NCBI RefSeq assembly: GCF_949298305.1
Contig: NZ_CASFWU010000063.1
Coordinates: forward strand, 1 to 31,853
Origin: an uncultured Bacteroides sp.
GTDB lineage: Bacteria; Bacteroidota; Bacteroidia; Bacteroidales; Bacteroidaceae
Reading direction: 5' to 3'
DNA length: 31,853 nucleotides
Within the stretch, counting starts at the first letter, position 1, and each line of letters opens with the position of its first letter. The notes under the pieces are model-generated. The model was given only the letters and a program-made list of their open reading frames with translations. It was not told the DNA's origin and did not search any database. Positions 1-7,485 of this stretch are shown piece by piece. A program made the position numbers and the translations under genes.

Positions 1-488
1 AGCGCATATTTGGGACGGATGATTTCCTTGACGTAAAGCATCCCCGGCTTGTGTTTGACGACCCTGGTTATCTCTTCGCCTATTCTACGGTATAAAGACA
101 GGTCTACGCCTGTCGGTTCTATTGTATCGGTCTCCAATACGGGTAAGTCCTCTATCATTTTGCGGTTCTGACGATTCTGCTTCCGGACTTCAGCCGATTC
201 CTTTTCTATCTGCTCCACGGCCTCGTCCCGCTTTTCTTCCGTCTGGTGCCGGAGTTCGGCAAATTCTTCGGCAAAAAGGTCGGGCATATTGGGATCATAT
301 ATGCGAAGCTTCTCCGATTTACGCCCAAAGAGTTGACGGTTCAGCCATGCAACCTGAGCCGTCAACTCCTTGATACGTTCCTGCAGATTCTTTATCTGTT
401 CGGATTGATTCTTATTTGTAGTAGACAATGATGCTATAGAGGCATTCAAGCCCTCTATCGTCTTGAGTAAAATATCCTTTTCATCCAT
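1..488 (-). CDS. tnpC: IS66 family transposase TnpC, N-terminal part (runs off window)
   Basis: The start at 488 gives a protein opening MDEKDILLKT. About 162 residues are visible before the window edge. Residues 8-45 form a heptad-rich coiled coil, followed by the hallmark RQLFGRKSEK motif (about residues 50-60) found near the N terminus of IS66 DDE transposases. The catalytic DDE domain would lie beyond the left edge, so activity cannot be judged. It is separated by 89 bp from tnpB, which is upstream of it in the same operon. It is the transposase proper of the element and would catalyse strand transfer at the element ends. Confidence 0.9.
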   Translation of the reverse strand, partial: MDEKDILLKTIEGLNASIASLSTTNKNQSEQIKNLQERIKELTAQVAWLNRQLFGRKSEKLRIYDPNMPDLFAEEFAELRHQTEEKRDEAVEQIEKESAEVRKQNRQNRKMIEDLPVLETDTIEPTGVDLSLYRRIGEEITRVVKHKPGMLYVKEIIRPKYA

Positions 489-577
489 TGTCTGTCTCTT
501 TGTTGTTGATGTAAAGATACTAATTAACAGTGAATTATACAACAATATCCGAACTTTTATTCACGCAAAAAAGCATG

Positions 578-946
578 TCATACATGGTATTCCTTACGTT
601 CGGCCCTTAACCGTCGGAGTCTCTGTTCCGGATTCTCTTGAATGCCCTCGACCATCATCACCAGGTCGCGCCATTCCATGGGATAGCTGTTTGATTCGGG
701 ATCGTACTCCGGCAGTTTAAAGCGACCGGCCTCCAGGCGTTTTACATACATCACCATGCCTCCGTCTTCGGCATGAAGCAGTTTCATGAGCCTACGGCTG
801 GAACCGATGAAGATGAAGACATCACCGTTCTTCACTTCGCTGTTCATTTTCTCATGTACCACTCCGCAAAGCGAACTGATACCTTTACGCATATCTGTCC
901 TGCCCGGACACAGGAAGTAGCGCATCGTGTCGTTCAGGTTAAACAT
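578..946 (-). CDS. tnpB: IS66 family accessory protein TnpB (Orf2)
   Basis: The 122-residue protein has the typical IS66 Orf2 pattern: an N-terminal DTMRYFLCPGRTDMRKGI segment (DMRKG is the family signature), then GDVFIFIGSSRRLMKLLHAEDGG, then a GRFKLP motif near residue 75. Its length matches the usual 115-120 residues. It is needed for IS66 transposition, though its biochemical role is not settled. Its ATG overlaps the end of the upstream tnpA-like gene by 8 bp (939-946), which suggests translational coupling. No lesions are visible, so this part of the element looks intact. Confidence 0.93.
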   Translation of the reverse strand: MFNLNDTMRYFLCPGRTDMRKGISSLCGVVHEKMNSEVKNGDVFIFIGSSRRLMKLLHAEDGGMVMYVKRLEAGRFKLPEYDPESNSYPMEWRDLVMMVEGIQENPEQRLRRLRAERKEYHV

Positions 947-1262
947 GGCCGTTTCGAAGACTTTTGGTGAACAGTTCCATCAGTATCTCTTCTGAACCGT
1001 TTCCGAAGTGGGCACGAAGACCATTGGGAAACAGAACGGCCACGCCATGCGGCACTTGTTCTTCAGGGGAAGATTCCATAACTGACTGTTTAAAACTGAT
1101 GGGAGCCAGCTCTTGTTTGATACTGTTTCTGTCAACGGAATATTTCCTATGCCAGTAGTGATAGGTTGAATAACTTACACCTATCTGTTGCAGGTACGAC
1201 TTCAACGGCAGGCCGCTTTGTTGCACCTGTAATTCTAATTTTTCAAATTCTTGTCTGTTCAT
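939..1262 (-). CDS. tnpA: IS66 family TnpA-like helix-turn-helix protein
   Basis: This 107-residue protein is the first gene of the IS66 operon. The N-terminal half (residues 1-45) looks like a helix-turn-helix region, with SYSTYHYWHRKY as the likely recognition segment. The C-terminal half includes HGVAVLFPNGLRAHFG, comparable to the G(V)xVxFPxG segment in IS66 TnpA proteins. It is small and basic, consistent with binding DNA at the element ends or regulating the operon. It overlaps tnpB by 8 bp. The TnpA name follows the position and family pattern; TnpA proteins diverge strongly between IS66 elements. Confidence 0.82.
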   Translation of the reverse strand: MNRQEFEKLELQVQQSGLPLKSYLQQIGVSYSTYHYWHRKYSVDRNSIKQELAPISFKQSVMESSPEEQVPHGVAVLFPNGLRAHFGNGSEEILMELFTKSLRNGHV

Positions 1263-1352
1263 AATAATTGAGGTTTGATTGTATTCGTTGCCGCAAAGCT
1301 ACAACCAAACCTCAAGGTTTAAAAGGGGCATTTATTCGAATGCTTACCATAC

Positions 1353-1403
1353 AAGTACTCGAGTACTTTAATACAAGTACTGCAGTACTTCCTTTGAAGT
1401 ACT
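1353..1403. repeat. 22-bp-period palindromic tandem array A
   Basis: AAGTACT recurs at 1353, 1375 and 1397, exactly 22 bp apart. The first two units begin with perfect 16-bp palindromes, AAGTACTCGAGTACTT and AAGTACTGCAGTACTT, each followed by a 6-nt spacer. The third unit is truncated to one half-site. The array lies between the pspC terminator and the IS66 terminus. The end of IS66 is only 6 bp from the first unit, so earlier units may lie on the far side of the element. Confidence 0.85.
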
Positions 1404-1418
1404 GACAGAAAGAACAAT

Positions 1419-1477
1419 GAAGCCCGGACAAAGAGGTTGGCAGTGTGCCACTGCCTTCTTTGTCCGGGCTTCTTTTA
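1419..1477 (-). terminator. Rho-independent terminator after pspC
   Basis: A 16-bp perfect stem (1419-1434 with 1457-1472, arms reading GAAGCCCGGACAAAGA) encloses a second 7-bp stem (1439-1445 with 1449-1455). It begins 25 bp past the pspC stop codon. A run of T follows on the plus strand (1473-1477) and a T-rich stretch follows on the minus strand, so it may act in both directions. Confidence 0.85.
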
Positions 1478-1496
1478 TTCGTTTTTCTCTCCTTCG

Positions 1497-2582
1497 CTAT
1501 CTATAAATGAGCAGGTCGGGAAAGTCAAACCCCTGGATGGCAAAGCTGATGGTGAAGATGGCCGCGCTCACAATCCAGAGCAGCAGAAGCGTCCACTTCA
1601 GGCCGGATGCCATGGGTTGCCAGTTGAACAAAGGTCTGCAAACCATAAACACCAAGGAAAGCAACGGGATGCCCACCATCAGGATGCCGGCTATGTACAT
1701 CACGATGGCAGCCAGAGGAGACGTGGGAAGCATGACATCTACCGTGGGAAACAGGGACAATAAGGCTGCCCCGCCTCCGATGGCCACCACAATGCCCGCA
1801 AAAGACAGGGCTACAAACAACACGGCAAAAACGAACAACAGCGGGCTGCATACCACGGCAAACACAATCAGGCATAGCTTCAGAATCCACCCGGCCACCG
1901 TCACCAGCACATCGCCTACCTTCTGCAGAAAGGTACGGGGTTTGCCCGACTGCACAAAGTCATTCACTCCGGTCGTCACCCTCTCAAACCCGTCTGTCAC
2001 GGTTTTCCCAATATTCTCCACCGTCACGGCCTCGCCGCGCATGTTCAGTTTGTCCGCAGCAGTGCGAGCCTCGGGTACCACAATCCAGCAGATGATATAG
2101 GCAGGTATCAGCAGCTTGAAACCGAACACCAGGATGACAATCATGGCCAGCCGGCAGATGGTGACATCCCAGCCGAAATAAGCAGCCAAGCCGCTGACCA
2201 CACCGCCCAGCATCTTGTCATCGGGATTGCGGAAGAAACGGCGGCCCACTTTCATTCCTCCACCATAGGCAGGGCCGGAACCTGTGCCGGAGCCGGCATC
2301 CGAAGCAGCTTGCTCTTCTTCCGCCTCAATGTCCTCGGGTTTCCCCATGCGGGCAATGACTTCCTCCACGTCCGCAATGGTAATGACCTGCGAACCTTCC
2401 GCCAACTTTTCTGCAAAGAGTTCCGAAATGCGACGCTCCATGTCGTCCACAATCTCGTCCGCACCGGCCTCCCTGCGGAAATGGAGTTTAAGATTGTTTA
2501 TATAATTGTCCAAAAGCCGATAAGCATCTTCATCAATGTGGAAAACCGTTCCACCCAAATTTACTGTAAGAGTCTTTTTCAT
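1497..2582 (-). CDS. PspC domain-containing membrane protein
   Basis: The 361-residue protein begins MKKTLTVNLGGTVFHIDEDA, a conserved N-terminal module of Bacteroidetes PspC proteins (residues 1-60). An acidic linker follows, then a PspC domain at about residues 112-172 with the signature DDKMLGGVVSGLAAYFGWD and its membrane segment. Several further hydrophobic segments fill residues 225-355, so it is an inner-membrane protein with a cytoplasmic N terminus. PspC proteins take part in envelope-stress responses; that role here is inferred from the family. It lies 80 bp downstream of a padR gene in the same direction, and such pairs usually form a unit in which PadR controls expression. A small hairpin (GGATGC/GCATCC, 2633-2655) sits between the two genes. 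Confidence 0.92.
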   Translation of the reverse strand: MKKTLTVNLGGTVFHIDEDAYRLLDNYINNLKLHFRREAGADEIVDDMERRISELFAEKLAEGSQVITIADVEEVIARMGKPEDIEAEEEQAASDAGSGTGSGPAYGGGMKVGRRFFRNPDDKMLGGVVSGLAAYFGWDVTICRLAMIVILVFGFKLLIPAYIICWIVVPEARTAADKLNMRGEAVTVENIGKTVTDGFERVTTGVNDFVQSGKPRTFLQKVGDVLVTVAGWILKLCLIVFAVVCSPLLFVFAVLFVALSFAGIVVAIGGGAALLSLFPTVDVMLPTSPLAAIVMYIAGILMVGIPLLSLVFMVCRPLFNWQPMASGLKWTLLLLWIVSAAIFTISFAIQGFDFPDLLIYR

Positions 2583-2662
2583 CGTTATATTGATTATAAT
2601 CGTTTTTATCTATTTACCCAATTTATAAGTCCGGATGCTTATGAAATGCGCATCCGCCGTTT

Positions 2663-2989
2663 TTAATACTTCCGGATGTGGTCTACCGTGTCACTCAATT
2701 CCCTCCAGGCCGTTTCCAGTTCCTGCAGGAAAGCCTCCCCCTTCTCCGTCAGCCTGTAATACTTCCTCGGCGGCCCCTGCGTGGACTCTATCCACTCATA
2801 ACCCAGCAAGTCATCATTCTTCAGGCGCGTCAGCAAGGGGTAGAGTGTCCCTTCCACCACAATCAGGCGCGCTTCCTTCAGCTTTGCGATGATGTCCGAA
2901 GCGTAGGCAGGCTCTTTGTGGAGCAGAAGCATGATGCAATACTCCAGCATTCCCTTGCGCATCTGCGATTTCACATTATCTACATTCAT
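2663..2989 (-). CDS. PadR family transcriptional regulator
   Basis: The 108-residue protein fits the PadR winged-helix fold. An N-terminal region KGMLEYCIMLLLHKEPAYASDI holds the first helices. It is followed by EGTLYPLLTRLKNDDLL (the recognition helix with the family's TLYP signature) and the wing GPPRKYYRLTEKGEAFLQE. Length is typical of the short PadR-s2 class, which dimerises through a C-terminal helix. It is the first gene of the padR-pspC unit and probably regulates itself. A candidate operator overlaps its promoter (3032-3067). The ligand or signal cannot be read from the sequence. Confidence 0.94.
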   Translation of the reverse strand: MNVDNVKSQMRKGMLEYCIMLLLHKEPAYASDIIAKLKEARLIVVEGTLYPLLTRLKNDDLLGYEWIESTQGPPRKYYRLTEKGEAFLQELETAWRELSDTVDHIRKY

Positions 2990-3031
2990 TTCTCCTTAAA
3001 CGTTTGATTCACTATTCTATTCTGCATGGCA

Positions 3032-3067
3032 CAAATATATGTATTATATTGGTACCTTGCATTACAT
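3032..3067 (-). promoter_or_regulatory. padR promoter with candidate PadR operator
   Basis: On the minus strand a TATATTTG box (3032-3039) matches the Bacteroides -7 element TAnnTTTG, 43 bp upstream of the padR start. No clear -33 TTG was found. Directly upstream is an imperfect dyad (3039-3067) with ATGTA and TACAT ends and the self-complementary centre GGTACC. PadR regulators recognise dyads with ATGT/ACAT ends, so autoregulation is a reasonable inference. Confidence 0.5.
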
Positions 3068-3111
3068 AATACCTAATGTTTAATTGTTATTAACAGAAGA
3101 AGAAGCTCGGC

Positions 3112-3119
3112 TACATTTG
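3112..3119 (+). promoter_or_regulatory. Promoter -7 box of the secreted hydrolase gene
   Basis: TACATTTG matches the Bacteroides -7 element TAnnTTTG, 68 bp before the start codon at 3188. A TTG lies at 3084-3086, but the 25-bp spacer is longer than usual, so the -33 box is uncertain. Confidence 0.45.
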
Positions 3120-3187
3120 CACATCCAAGAATTTCTTGATAACTTGCGCTGTATTTCAGCAAGAAAAAACCTAAAAACGACATTGAC

Positions 3188-4558
3188 ATGAAAACCAAGA
3201 GAACATACGGCCTGCTATCCCTTCTCTTCTGCAGTGCCTTCCTGCCCGTTGCGGCTCAGGAAATAAAAGAAAATGTACGGACAGAAATCACGGCTTTCTT
3301 TTCCGACCGCCTTGTCGGAAAAGAAACGGACTATGCCAATGCACGTACGCTGAAACTGTCTGAAGCAGAAAAATACAGGGACGAGGTATGGCTCCTGTGG
3401 AAAGAAGCCAACAACAGCTTTCAGGAAGAGAAACTGGCGACACCCGCCACCCTCTCCAAAGAAACGGCAGACCGTTGGCACCTGCCCGAAGAGCTGGAAC
3501 CCGATGCCATAATGCCCTTCTACTGGGGACGGAAAGGAGCAACGGATGTTCCTGCGGACGGCCTGCCCTTGTTTCTCTACCTCCACGGTTCGGGCGCCAA
3601 AGAGAAGGAATGGGAAAACGGTATCCGTCTCTGCTCGGGCTTTGACGATGCTCCTTGCCTCTATTTTATCCCGCAGATACCCAACGAAGGTGCCTATTAT
3701 CGCTGGTGGCAAAAGGCCAAGCAATTTGCCTGGGAAAGACTGCTGCGCCTGGCGCTGCTCTCCGACGAGGTGAACCCCGACCGTCTGTATGTCTTCGGCA
3801 TCTCCGAAGGCGGATATGGCAGCCAACGCCTGGCTTCGTTCTATGCCGACTACTGGGCTGCCGCAGGTCCGATGGCGGGAGGAGAACCCTTGAAAAACGC
3901 GCCTGCCGAGAATTGCGGCAACCTGGCCTTCTCGCTGAGAACGGGCGCCGAAGACACCGGCTTCTACCGCGACCGGCTCACAGGCTACACAGCCGCCGCC
4001 TTCGACAGCCTGCAACGTCTTTACCCCGACCGCTACAACCACTGGATAGAACTCATCCCCGGCAAGGGACACCACATTGACAACAACCCCACCACGCCCT
4101 GGATGAAGAAATACGTGCGCAACCCCTACCCCAAACACTTTCTTTGGGAAGACTATGAAATGGACGGCCGCCACCGCAAGGGTTTCTACAACCTGTACGT
4201 AAACGAACGGCCCGATAACGACCTGCGCACCCGCTACGAACTGGACATCACCGGCAACAACATCGTGCTGAACGTAGACAACGTGACCTATCAGACCACA
4301 GAGACCGACCCCAAGTGGGGCATCGAACTGAAGTTCGCCAAGTCATATACGCCCGCCAAGCGCGGCAAAGTCACCGTCTATCTCAACCCTGAGCTGGTGG
4401 ACCTGAGCCAAAAGGTGACTCTCACATTAAACGGTAAGAAGGTCTTCGAAGGAAAGGTGAAACCCGACCTCAGACACCTGGTAAACAGCTGCGCCATCTT
4501 CTTCGACCCGCTACGCCTTTATCCGGCTGCCATCGAGGTGGACCTGGAAGGAAAATAA
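3188..4558 (+). CDS. Secreted alpha/beta-hydrolase (esterase-like)
   Basis: The 456-residue protein has an N-terminal signal peptide ending near AAQ (residue 24), so it is exported. Residues 100-310 form an alpha/beta-hydrolase fold: an oxyanion-type LFLYLHGSGAKEKEW, nucleophile elbow GISEG with Ser206, a likely Asp256 in GAEDTG, and His295 or His296 in GKGHHID. About 140 C-terminal residues are predicted beta-rich with no motif I recognise. The nucleophile, acid, histidine order fits feruloyl, acetyl-xylan or PHB-depolymerase-like esterases, but the substrate is not evident. The GNAT gene follows 37 bp later on the same strand and may be cotranscribed. There is no SusC/SusD pair nearby to suggest a polysaccharide locus. 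Confidence 0.82.
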   Translation: MKTKRTYGLLSLLFCSAFLPVAAQEIKENVRTEITAFFSDRLVGKETDYANARTLKLSEAEKYRDEVWLLWKEANNSFQEEKLATPATLSKETADRWHLPEELEPDAIMPFYWGRKGATDVPADGLPLFLYLHGSGAKEKEWENGIRLCSGFDDAPCLYFIPQIPNEGAYYRWWQKAKQFAWERLLRLALLSDEVNPDRLYVFGISEGGYGSQRLASFYADYWAAAGPMAGGEPLKNAPAENCGNLAFSLRTGAEDTGFYRDRLTGYTAAAFDSLQRLYPDRYNHWIELIPGKGHHIDNNPTTPWMKKYVRNPYPKHFLWEDYEMDGRHRKGFYNLYVNERPDNDLRTRYELDITGNNIVLNVDNVTYQTTETDPKWGIELKFAKSYTPAKRGKVTVYLNPELVDLSQKVTLTLNGKKVFEGKVKPDLRHLVNSCAIFFDPLRLYPAAIEVDLEGK

Positions 4559-4595
4559 ACCAGAAACAAATTAAACCATAATCATACAATACACT

Positions 4596-5093
4596 ATGTT
4601 TACCATCCGAAAAGCAGATACCGCCGACTGCCAGCTCATCAACAAGCTGGCGTGGCAGGTCTTCCCAGAGACCTACAAGGAGATTTTAACCAAAGAACAG
4701 ATTGACTACATGATGGAGTGGATGTACTCGCCCGAAAACATCCGCAAGCAGATGGAAGAGGAAGGGCACGTCTATCTGCTGGCCTACGAAGAGTGCGAGG
4801 CGGCAGGCTACGTGTCCGTGCAGCCCGAAGGCGAAGACCTCTTCCACCTCCAGAAGATTTACGTACTGCCCTACTTCCAGAAAGCCCATTGCGGCAGCTT
4901 CCTCTTCCGCGAAGCCGTGAAGTACATCAAGGAAGTGCATCCCGCCCCCTGCCGCATGGAGCTCAACGTGAACCGCCACAACCCCGCCCTGGGCTTCTAC
5001 CAGCACATGGGCATGACGAAGGTACGCGAAGGAGACTTCCCCATCGGCAACGGATATTATATGAACGACTATATCATGGGGATGGAGATTTAG
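4596..5093 (+). CDS. GNAT family N-acetyltransferase
   Basis: The 165-residue protein shows the GNAT layout. An N-terminal MFTIRKADTADCQLINKLAWQVF strand-helix is followed by a central AAGYVSVQPEG strand, then LQKIYVLPYFQKAHCGSFLF (acetyl-CoA loop with a relaxed version of the Q/RxxGxG motif), and a C-terminal LNVNRHNPALGFYQHMGM, the signature N-x-x-A-x-x-F-Y-x-x-x-G-M of the family. It transfers an acetyl group from acetyl-CoA to an amine; the acceptor is unknown. It lies 37 bp after the hydrolase gene. Its stop codon (TAG, 5091-5093) is already part of the heptad repeat that follows. Confidence 0.9.
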   Translation: MFTIRKADTADCQLINKLAWQVFPETYKEILTKEQIDYMMEWMYSPENIRKQMEEEGHVYLLAYEECEAAGYVSVQPEGEDLFHLQKIYVLPYFQKAHCGSFLFREAVKYIKEVHPAPCRMELNVNRHNPALGFYQHMGMTKVREGDFPIGNGYYMNDYIMGMEI

Positions 5094-5217
5094 CTACGAG
5101 TGACGAGCTACAAGCTACGAGCTACAAGAAGTACGGGCTACAAGTTGCATGTTTCTTTGCAACCTGTAGCCCGTATCCTTTTATTACTTGTCACTTGTAG
5201 CTTGTAGCTCGTAGCTA
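5092..5217. repeat. Heptad-repeat inverted element between convergent genes, terminator-like
   Basis: Five 7-bp units of the type AGCTACG/AGCTACA (5092-5126) are mirrored by inverted units ACTTGTA/GCTTGTA/GCTCGTA (5186-5213). Between them is a strong hairpin: an 11-bp stem 5132-5142 with 5165-5175 (TACGGGCTACA) plus an inner TTGCA/TGCAA stem. The whole spacer folds into one long hairpin with T-rich flanks, so it can end transcription from both convergent genes. It fills the spacer completely and overlaps the stop codon of the acetyltransferase gene. Confidence 0.8.
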
Positions 5218-5218
5218 T

Positions 5219-6742
5219 TTAAGCCACCTTCTCCAGCTTCTTCATCACCGAGAAGATGAACAAGGCTGCCAGCAGACAGAGGCCCATCAGGACACCCCAT
5301 ACAATCCACAGGTTGAGGTCGCCCCACAACCAGGCAGCAACGGCGGTCAGGTAGTTACCGATGGCGGTAGCCACAAACCAGCCACCCATCATCATACCTT
5401 TGTACTTGGGAGGAGCCACCTTGGACACGAAGGAGATGCCCATCGGAGAAAGCAGCAGCTCGCCGAACGTCAGCACCAGGTAAGTGCCCACCAGCCAGTT
5501 GGGCGATACGAACGTAGCCGTGCCGGTCTCTACAGCAGCCGCTTGTGCGTTAGGCGTCAGCAGGCCGAAGGAAGCGAACATCATCAGCACGTAGCCGCAA
5601 GCAGCCACCAACATGCCCAAACCAATCTTGCGCGGAGCCGAAGGTTCCTTACCCTTGCGGGCCAGCGAACCGAAGATGGCCATGGAAACCGGTGTCAGAG
5701 CCACCACAAAGAAGGGATTGAACTGCTGGAAGATGGGGGCATCCACCTTCGTGGCACCCTCTATGCCTGTATATTGGTAAACCAGGAAAAGAACAGCCAA
5801 CAGGATGACTACACCCGAAATGGCTTTCGCCTTGCCCGTCTTTGACTGGAAGAGGGAGAACAGGGCATAGACGATGAAGATGACAGCCACCAGGTTCCAT
5901 ACGCTGAACATCATGCTCTCCAGCCCCACAGAGCTCTTGGCCGTAAACTCGTCGGCAAAGTAAGTCAGCGTCAGTCCGTTCTGATGGAAGGCCATCCAGA
6001 AGAAGATGACCACGGCAAACACCAGACAGAGAGCCACGATGCGGTCCTTCGTCTCGCGCGGAGAGAGCTCTTCGGCCGCTACGTTCTGCTTGGAGCCGGC
6101 CTGCTTTCCGCTGCCTTCCACGTGTTTGAACGTGCTGCGGAAGCCATAGTAGATGGCCATGGAAATAATCAGCGACACACAGGCCACGGCAAAGGCAAAG
6201 TGATAGGAATCGTTCACACTGACGCCCCACGCCTGCTGTGCATAGTCCATCATGGCTACCGCCGCCGTAGGAGCGAACAGGGCGCCGATGTTGATGGCCA
6301 TATAGAAGATGCTGAATGCCGAGTCGCGTTTGGAGGCATATTCGGGCGCATCGTAGAGATTGCCCACCATCACCTGGAGGTTGCCCTTGAACAGACCCGT
6401 GCCGCTACTGATGACCACCAGCGCCGCAAACATGGAAATCAGGCCCAGCGTGCCTGTGCCCAACGGGAGTGCCAGCAGCACATAGCCTGCAAACATGGCC
6501 ACGATACCGATTTTCACCATCTTCCCGTAACCGAACTTGTCGGCCAAGATACCGCCAATGAACGGAAGGAAATACACCAAAGCTAAGAAAGTAGAATAGA
6601 TTGTACCGGCCATGGCGGGTGACAAGCCGAAATTGGCTTTCAGAAACAAAACGAAAATGGCCAGCATCGTGTAGTAGCCGAAACGTTCGCCCGTGTTGGC
6701 GAGCGCCAAGGCATAAAGACCTTTAGGTTGCCCTTCAAACAT
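5219..6742 (-). CDS. POT/PTR family proton-dependent oligopeptide transporter
   Basis: With the start at 6742 the protein has 507 residues and begins MFEGQPKGLYALALANTGERFGYY. This holds the family motif ExxERFxYY on helix 1, where the ExxER glutamates couple protons; here the first position differs (NTGERF). A second motif, FKGNLQVMVGNLYD, matches the PTR2 signature region. Twelve or more hydrophobic helices span the inner membrane. The longer reading frame from 6832 adds 30 residues that run into the neighbouring ybaK gene and past the TATATTTG promoter box at 6789-6796, so the start at 6742 is preferred. It imports di- and tripeptides with protons. The gene is monocistronic or follows ybaK by readthrough. 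Confidence 0.93.
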   Translation of the reverse strand: MFEGQPKGLYALALANTGERFGYYTMLAIFVLFLKANFGLSPAMAGTIYSTFLALVYFLPFIGGILADKFGYGKMVKIGIVAMFAGYVLLALPLGTGTLGLISMFAALVVISSGTGLFKGNLQVMVGNLYDAPEYASKRDSAFSIFYMAINIGALFAPTAAVAMMDYAQQAWGVSVNDSYHFAFAVACVSLIISMAIYYGFRSTFKHVEGSGKQAGSKQNVAAEELSPRETKDRIVALCLVFAVVIFFWMAFHQNGLTLTYFADEFTAKSSVGLESMMFSVWNLVAVIFIVYALFSLFQSKTGKAKAISGVVILLAVLFLVYQYTGIEGATKVDAPIFQQFNPFFVVALTPVSMAIFGSLARKGKEPSAPRKIGLGMLVAACGYVLMMFASFGLLTPNAQAAAVETGTATFVSPNWLVGTYLVLTFGELLLSPMGISFVSKVAPPKYKGMMMGGWFVATAIGNYLTAVAAWLWGDLNLWIVWGVLMGLCLLAALFIFSVMKKLEKVA

Positions 6743-6788
6743 AATGTGTAGAGAATTTAAGATTAATAAAAAATAAAATTGTTTCGCG

Positions 6789-6796
6789 CAAATATA
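6789..6796 (-). promoter_or_regulatory. Promoter -7 box of the peptide transporter gene
   Basis: On the minus strand the box reads TATATTTG, matching TAnnTTTG, 46 bp before the preferred start at 6742 and 20 bp beyond the ybaK stop codon. The -33 region does not show a clear TTG. Its position excludes the longer start at 6832 for this promoter. Confidence 0.5.
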
Positions 6797-6816
6797 GGGT
6801 TTTTGTACCACATTTC

Positions 6817-7293
6817 CTAAAAAAGCCGGCAAACTTCCGCTCCCGTCTCCTTAATCAAATCCTTCGGGTCGAGCTTCAACTGAAGGCCGCGCACACCCGC
6901 ACTGATGTAGATGTAAGGAAACTGAAGGCAAGTCTCATGAATATAGGTCGGGAAAGGTTTCTTCATCCCGATGGGCGAGCAGCCGCCACGGATGTAGCCC
7001 GTCAGAGGCAGCAGCTCCTTCACGGGGATGAGGTCACACTTCTTGTTGCCGGACACCTTGGCGGCCAGCTTCAGGTCCACTTCCTGCTCGCCGGGGATGA
7101 CGCAGACAAAATGCCCCGTCTTGTCGCCGTGCAGGATGAGGGTCTTGAACACGCAGTTGATGTCTTCGCCCAGGCTGGCGGCCACGTGTACCGCGCTCAG
7201 GTCGTTTTCGTCCACCTCGTAGGGGATGAGTTCGTAGGCTATCTTAGCCTTGTCCAGCAGCCGTGCTGCATTGGTCTTATTGATTTTCTTCAT
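6817..7293 (-). CDS. ybaK: Cys-tRNA(Pro) deacylase, YbaK/EbsC family
   Basis: The 158-residue protein matches the YbaK fold: MKKINKTNAARLLDKAKIAYELIPY, then CVFKTLILHGDKTGHFVCVIPG (the strand carrying the catalytic-site lysine of the family, VFKTL), then GYIRGGCSPIGMKKPFPTYI (the GxxxGGxSPxG signature of the substrate pocket). Family members hydrolyse Cys-tRNA(Pro) formed by ProRS errors, a trans-editing step in the cytoplasm. Length is the normal 150-160 residues. It lies downstream of uvrA with a 192-bp gap that contains tandem array B, probably in its 5' leader. Confidence 0.93.
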   Translation of the reverse strand: MKKINKTNAARLLDKAKIAYELIPYEVDENDLSAVHVAASLGEDINCVFKTLILHGDKTGHFVCVIPGEQEVDLKLAAKVSGNKKCDLIPVKELLPLTGYIRGGCSPIGMKKPFPTYIHETCLQFPYIYISAGVRGLQLKLDPKDLIKETGAEVCRLF

Positions 7294-7346
7294 CGTTCTT
7301 ATTATATCCGAAGCTTTAGGCAGCTTCCGTCCGTTTAAACCATCGG

Positions 7347-7434
7347 TTTAGTCCGCATAAAGTATTACTTTAGTCCGTATAAAGTGTTACTTTAGTCCGT
7401 ATAAAGTGACACTTTAGTTCGCATAAAGTAACAC
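7347..7434. repeat. 22-bp-period palindromic tandem array B
   Basis: Four full units start at 7347, 7369, 7391 and 7413, exactly 22 bp apart, with a decayed fifth at 7435. Each pair of adjacent units forms the dyad ACTTTAGTCCGTATAAAGT (19 bp), joined by 3-nt spacers. Base changes between units are few (C/T in the loop, variable spacer). It lies between the uvrA stop and the ybaK start. If the minus-strand promoter near 7450 is used, the array would be transcribed as a chain of small hairpins. Confidence 0.9.
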
Positions 7435-7449
7435 TTTATTTTCCATAAA

Positions 7450-7481
7450 CAAAAATAAAGTCACATTCTTCTAACAATCAA
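7450..7481 (-). promoter_or_regulatory. Candidate ybaK promoter upstream of array B
   Basis: On the minus strand TATTTTTG (7450-7457) matches TAnnTTTG, with a TTG at 7479-7481 and a 21-bp spacer. It starts just past the uvrA stop codon and would give a leader of about 150 nt containing array B. No better TAnnTTTG box was found nearer to ybaK. Confidence 0.4.
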
Positions 7482-7485
7482 CAAT

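Larger units (their letters stand above)
1..1347 (-). mobile_element. IS66-family insertion element, one terminus and partial
   Basis: Three minus-strand genes in the canonical IS66 order (tnpA-like, tnpB, tnpC) run off the left window edge. Read on the minus strand, the element begins at 1347 with GTAAGCATTCGAATAAATGC, which matches the GTAAGC-type terminal inverted repeat of IS66 elements. If the end is right, the 8-bp target duplication would be CATACAAG (1348-1355), but the other end is outside the window so this cannot be tested. Upstream of tnpA lies a 10-bp inverted repeat (1268-1277 with 1306-1315) and a TAGCTTTG promoter-like box (complement of 1294-1301), which could serve the transposition operon. 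The element abuts the 22-bp-period palindromic array at 1353. Confidence 0.85.
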
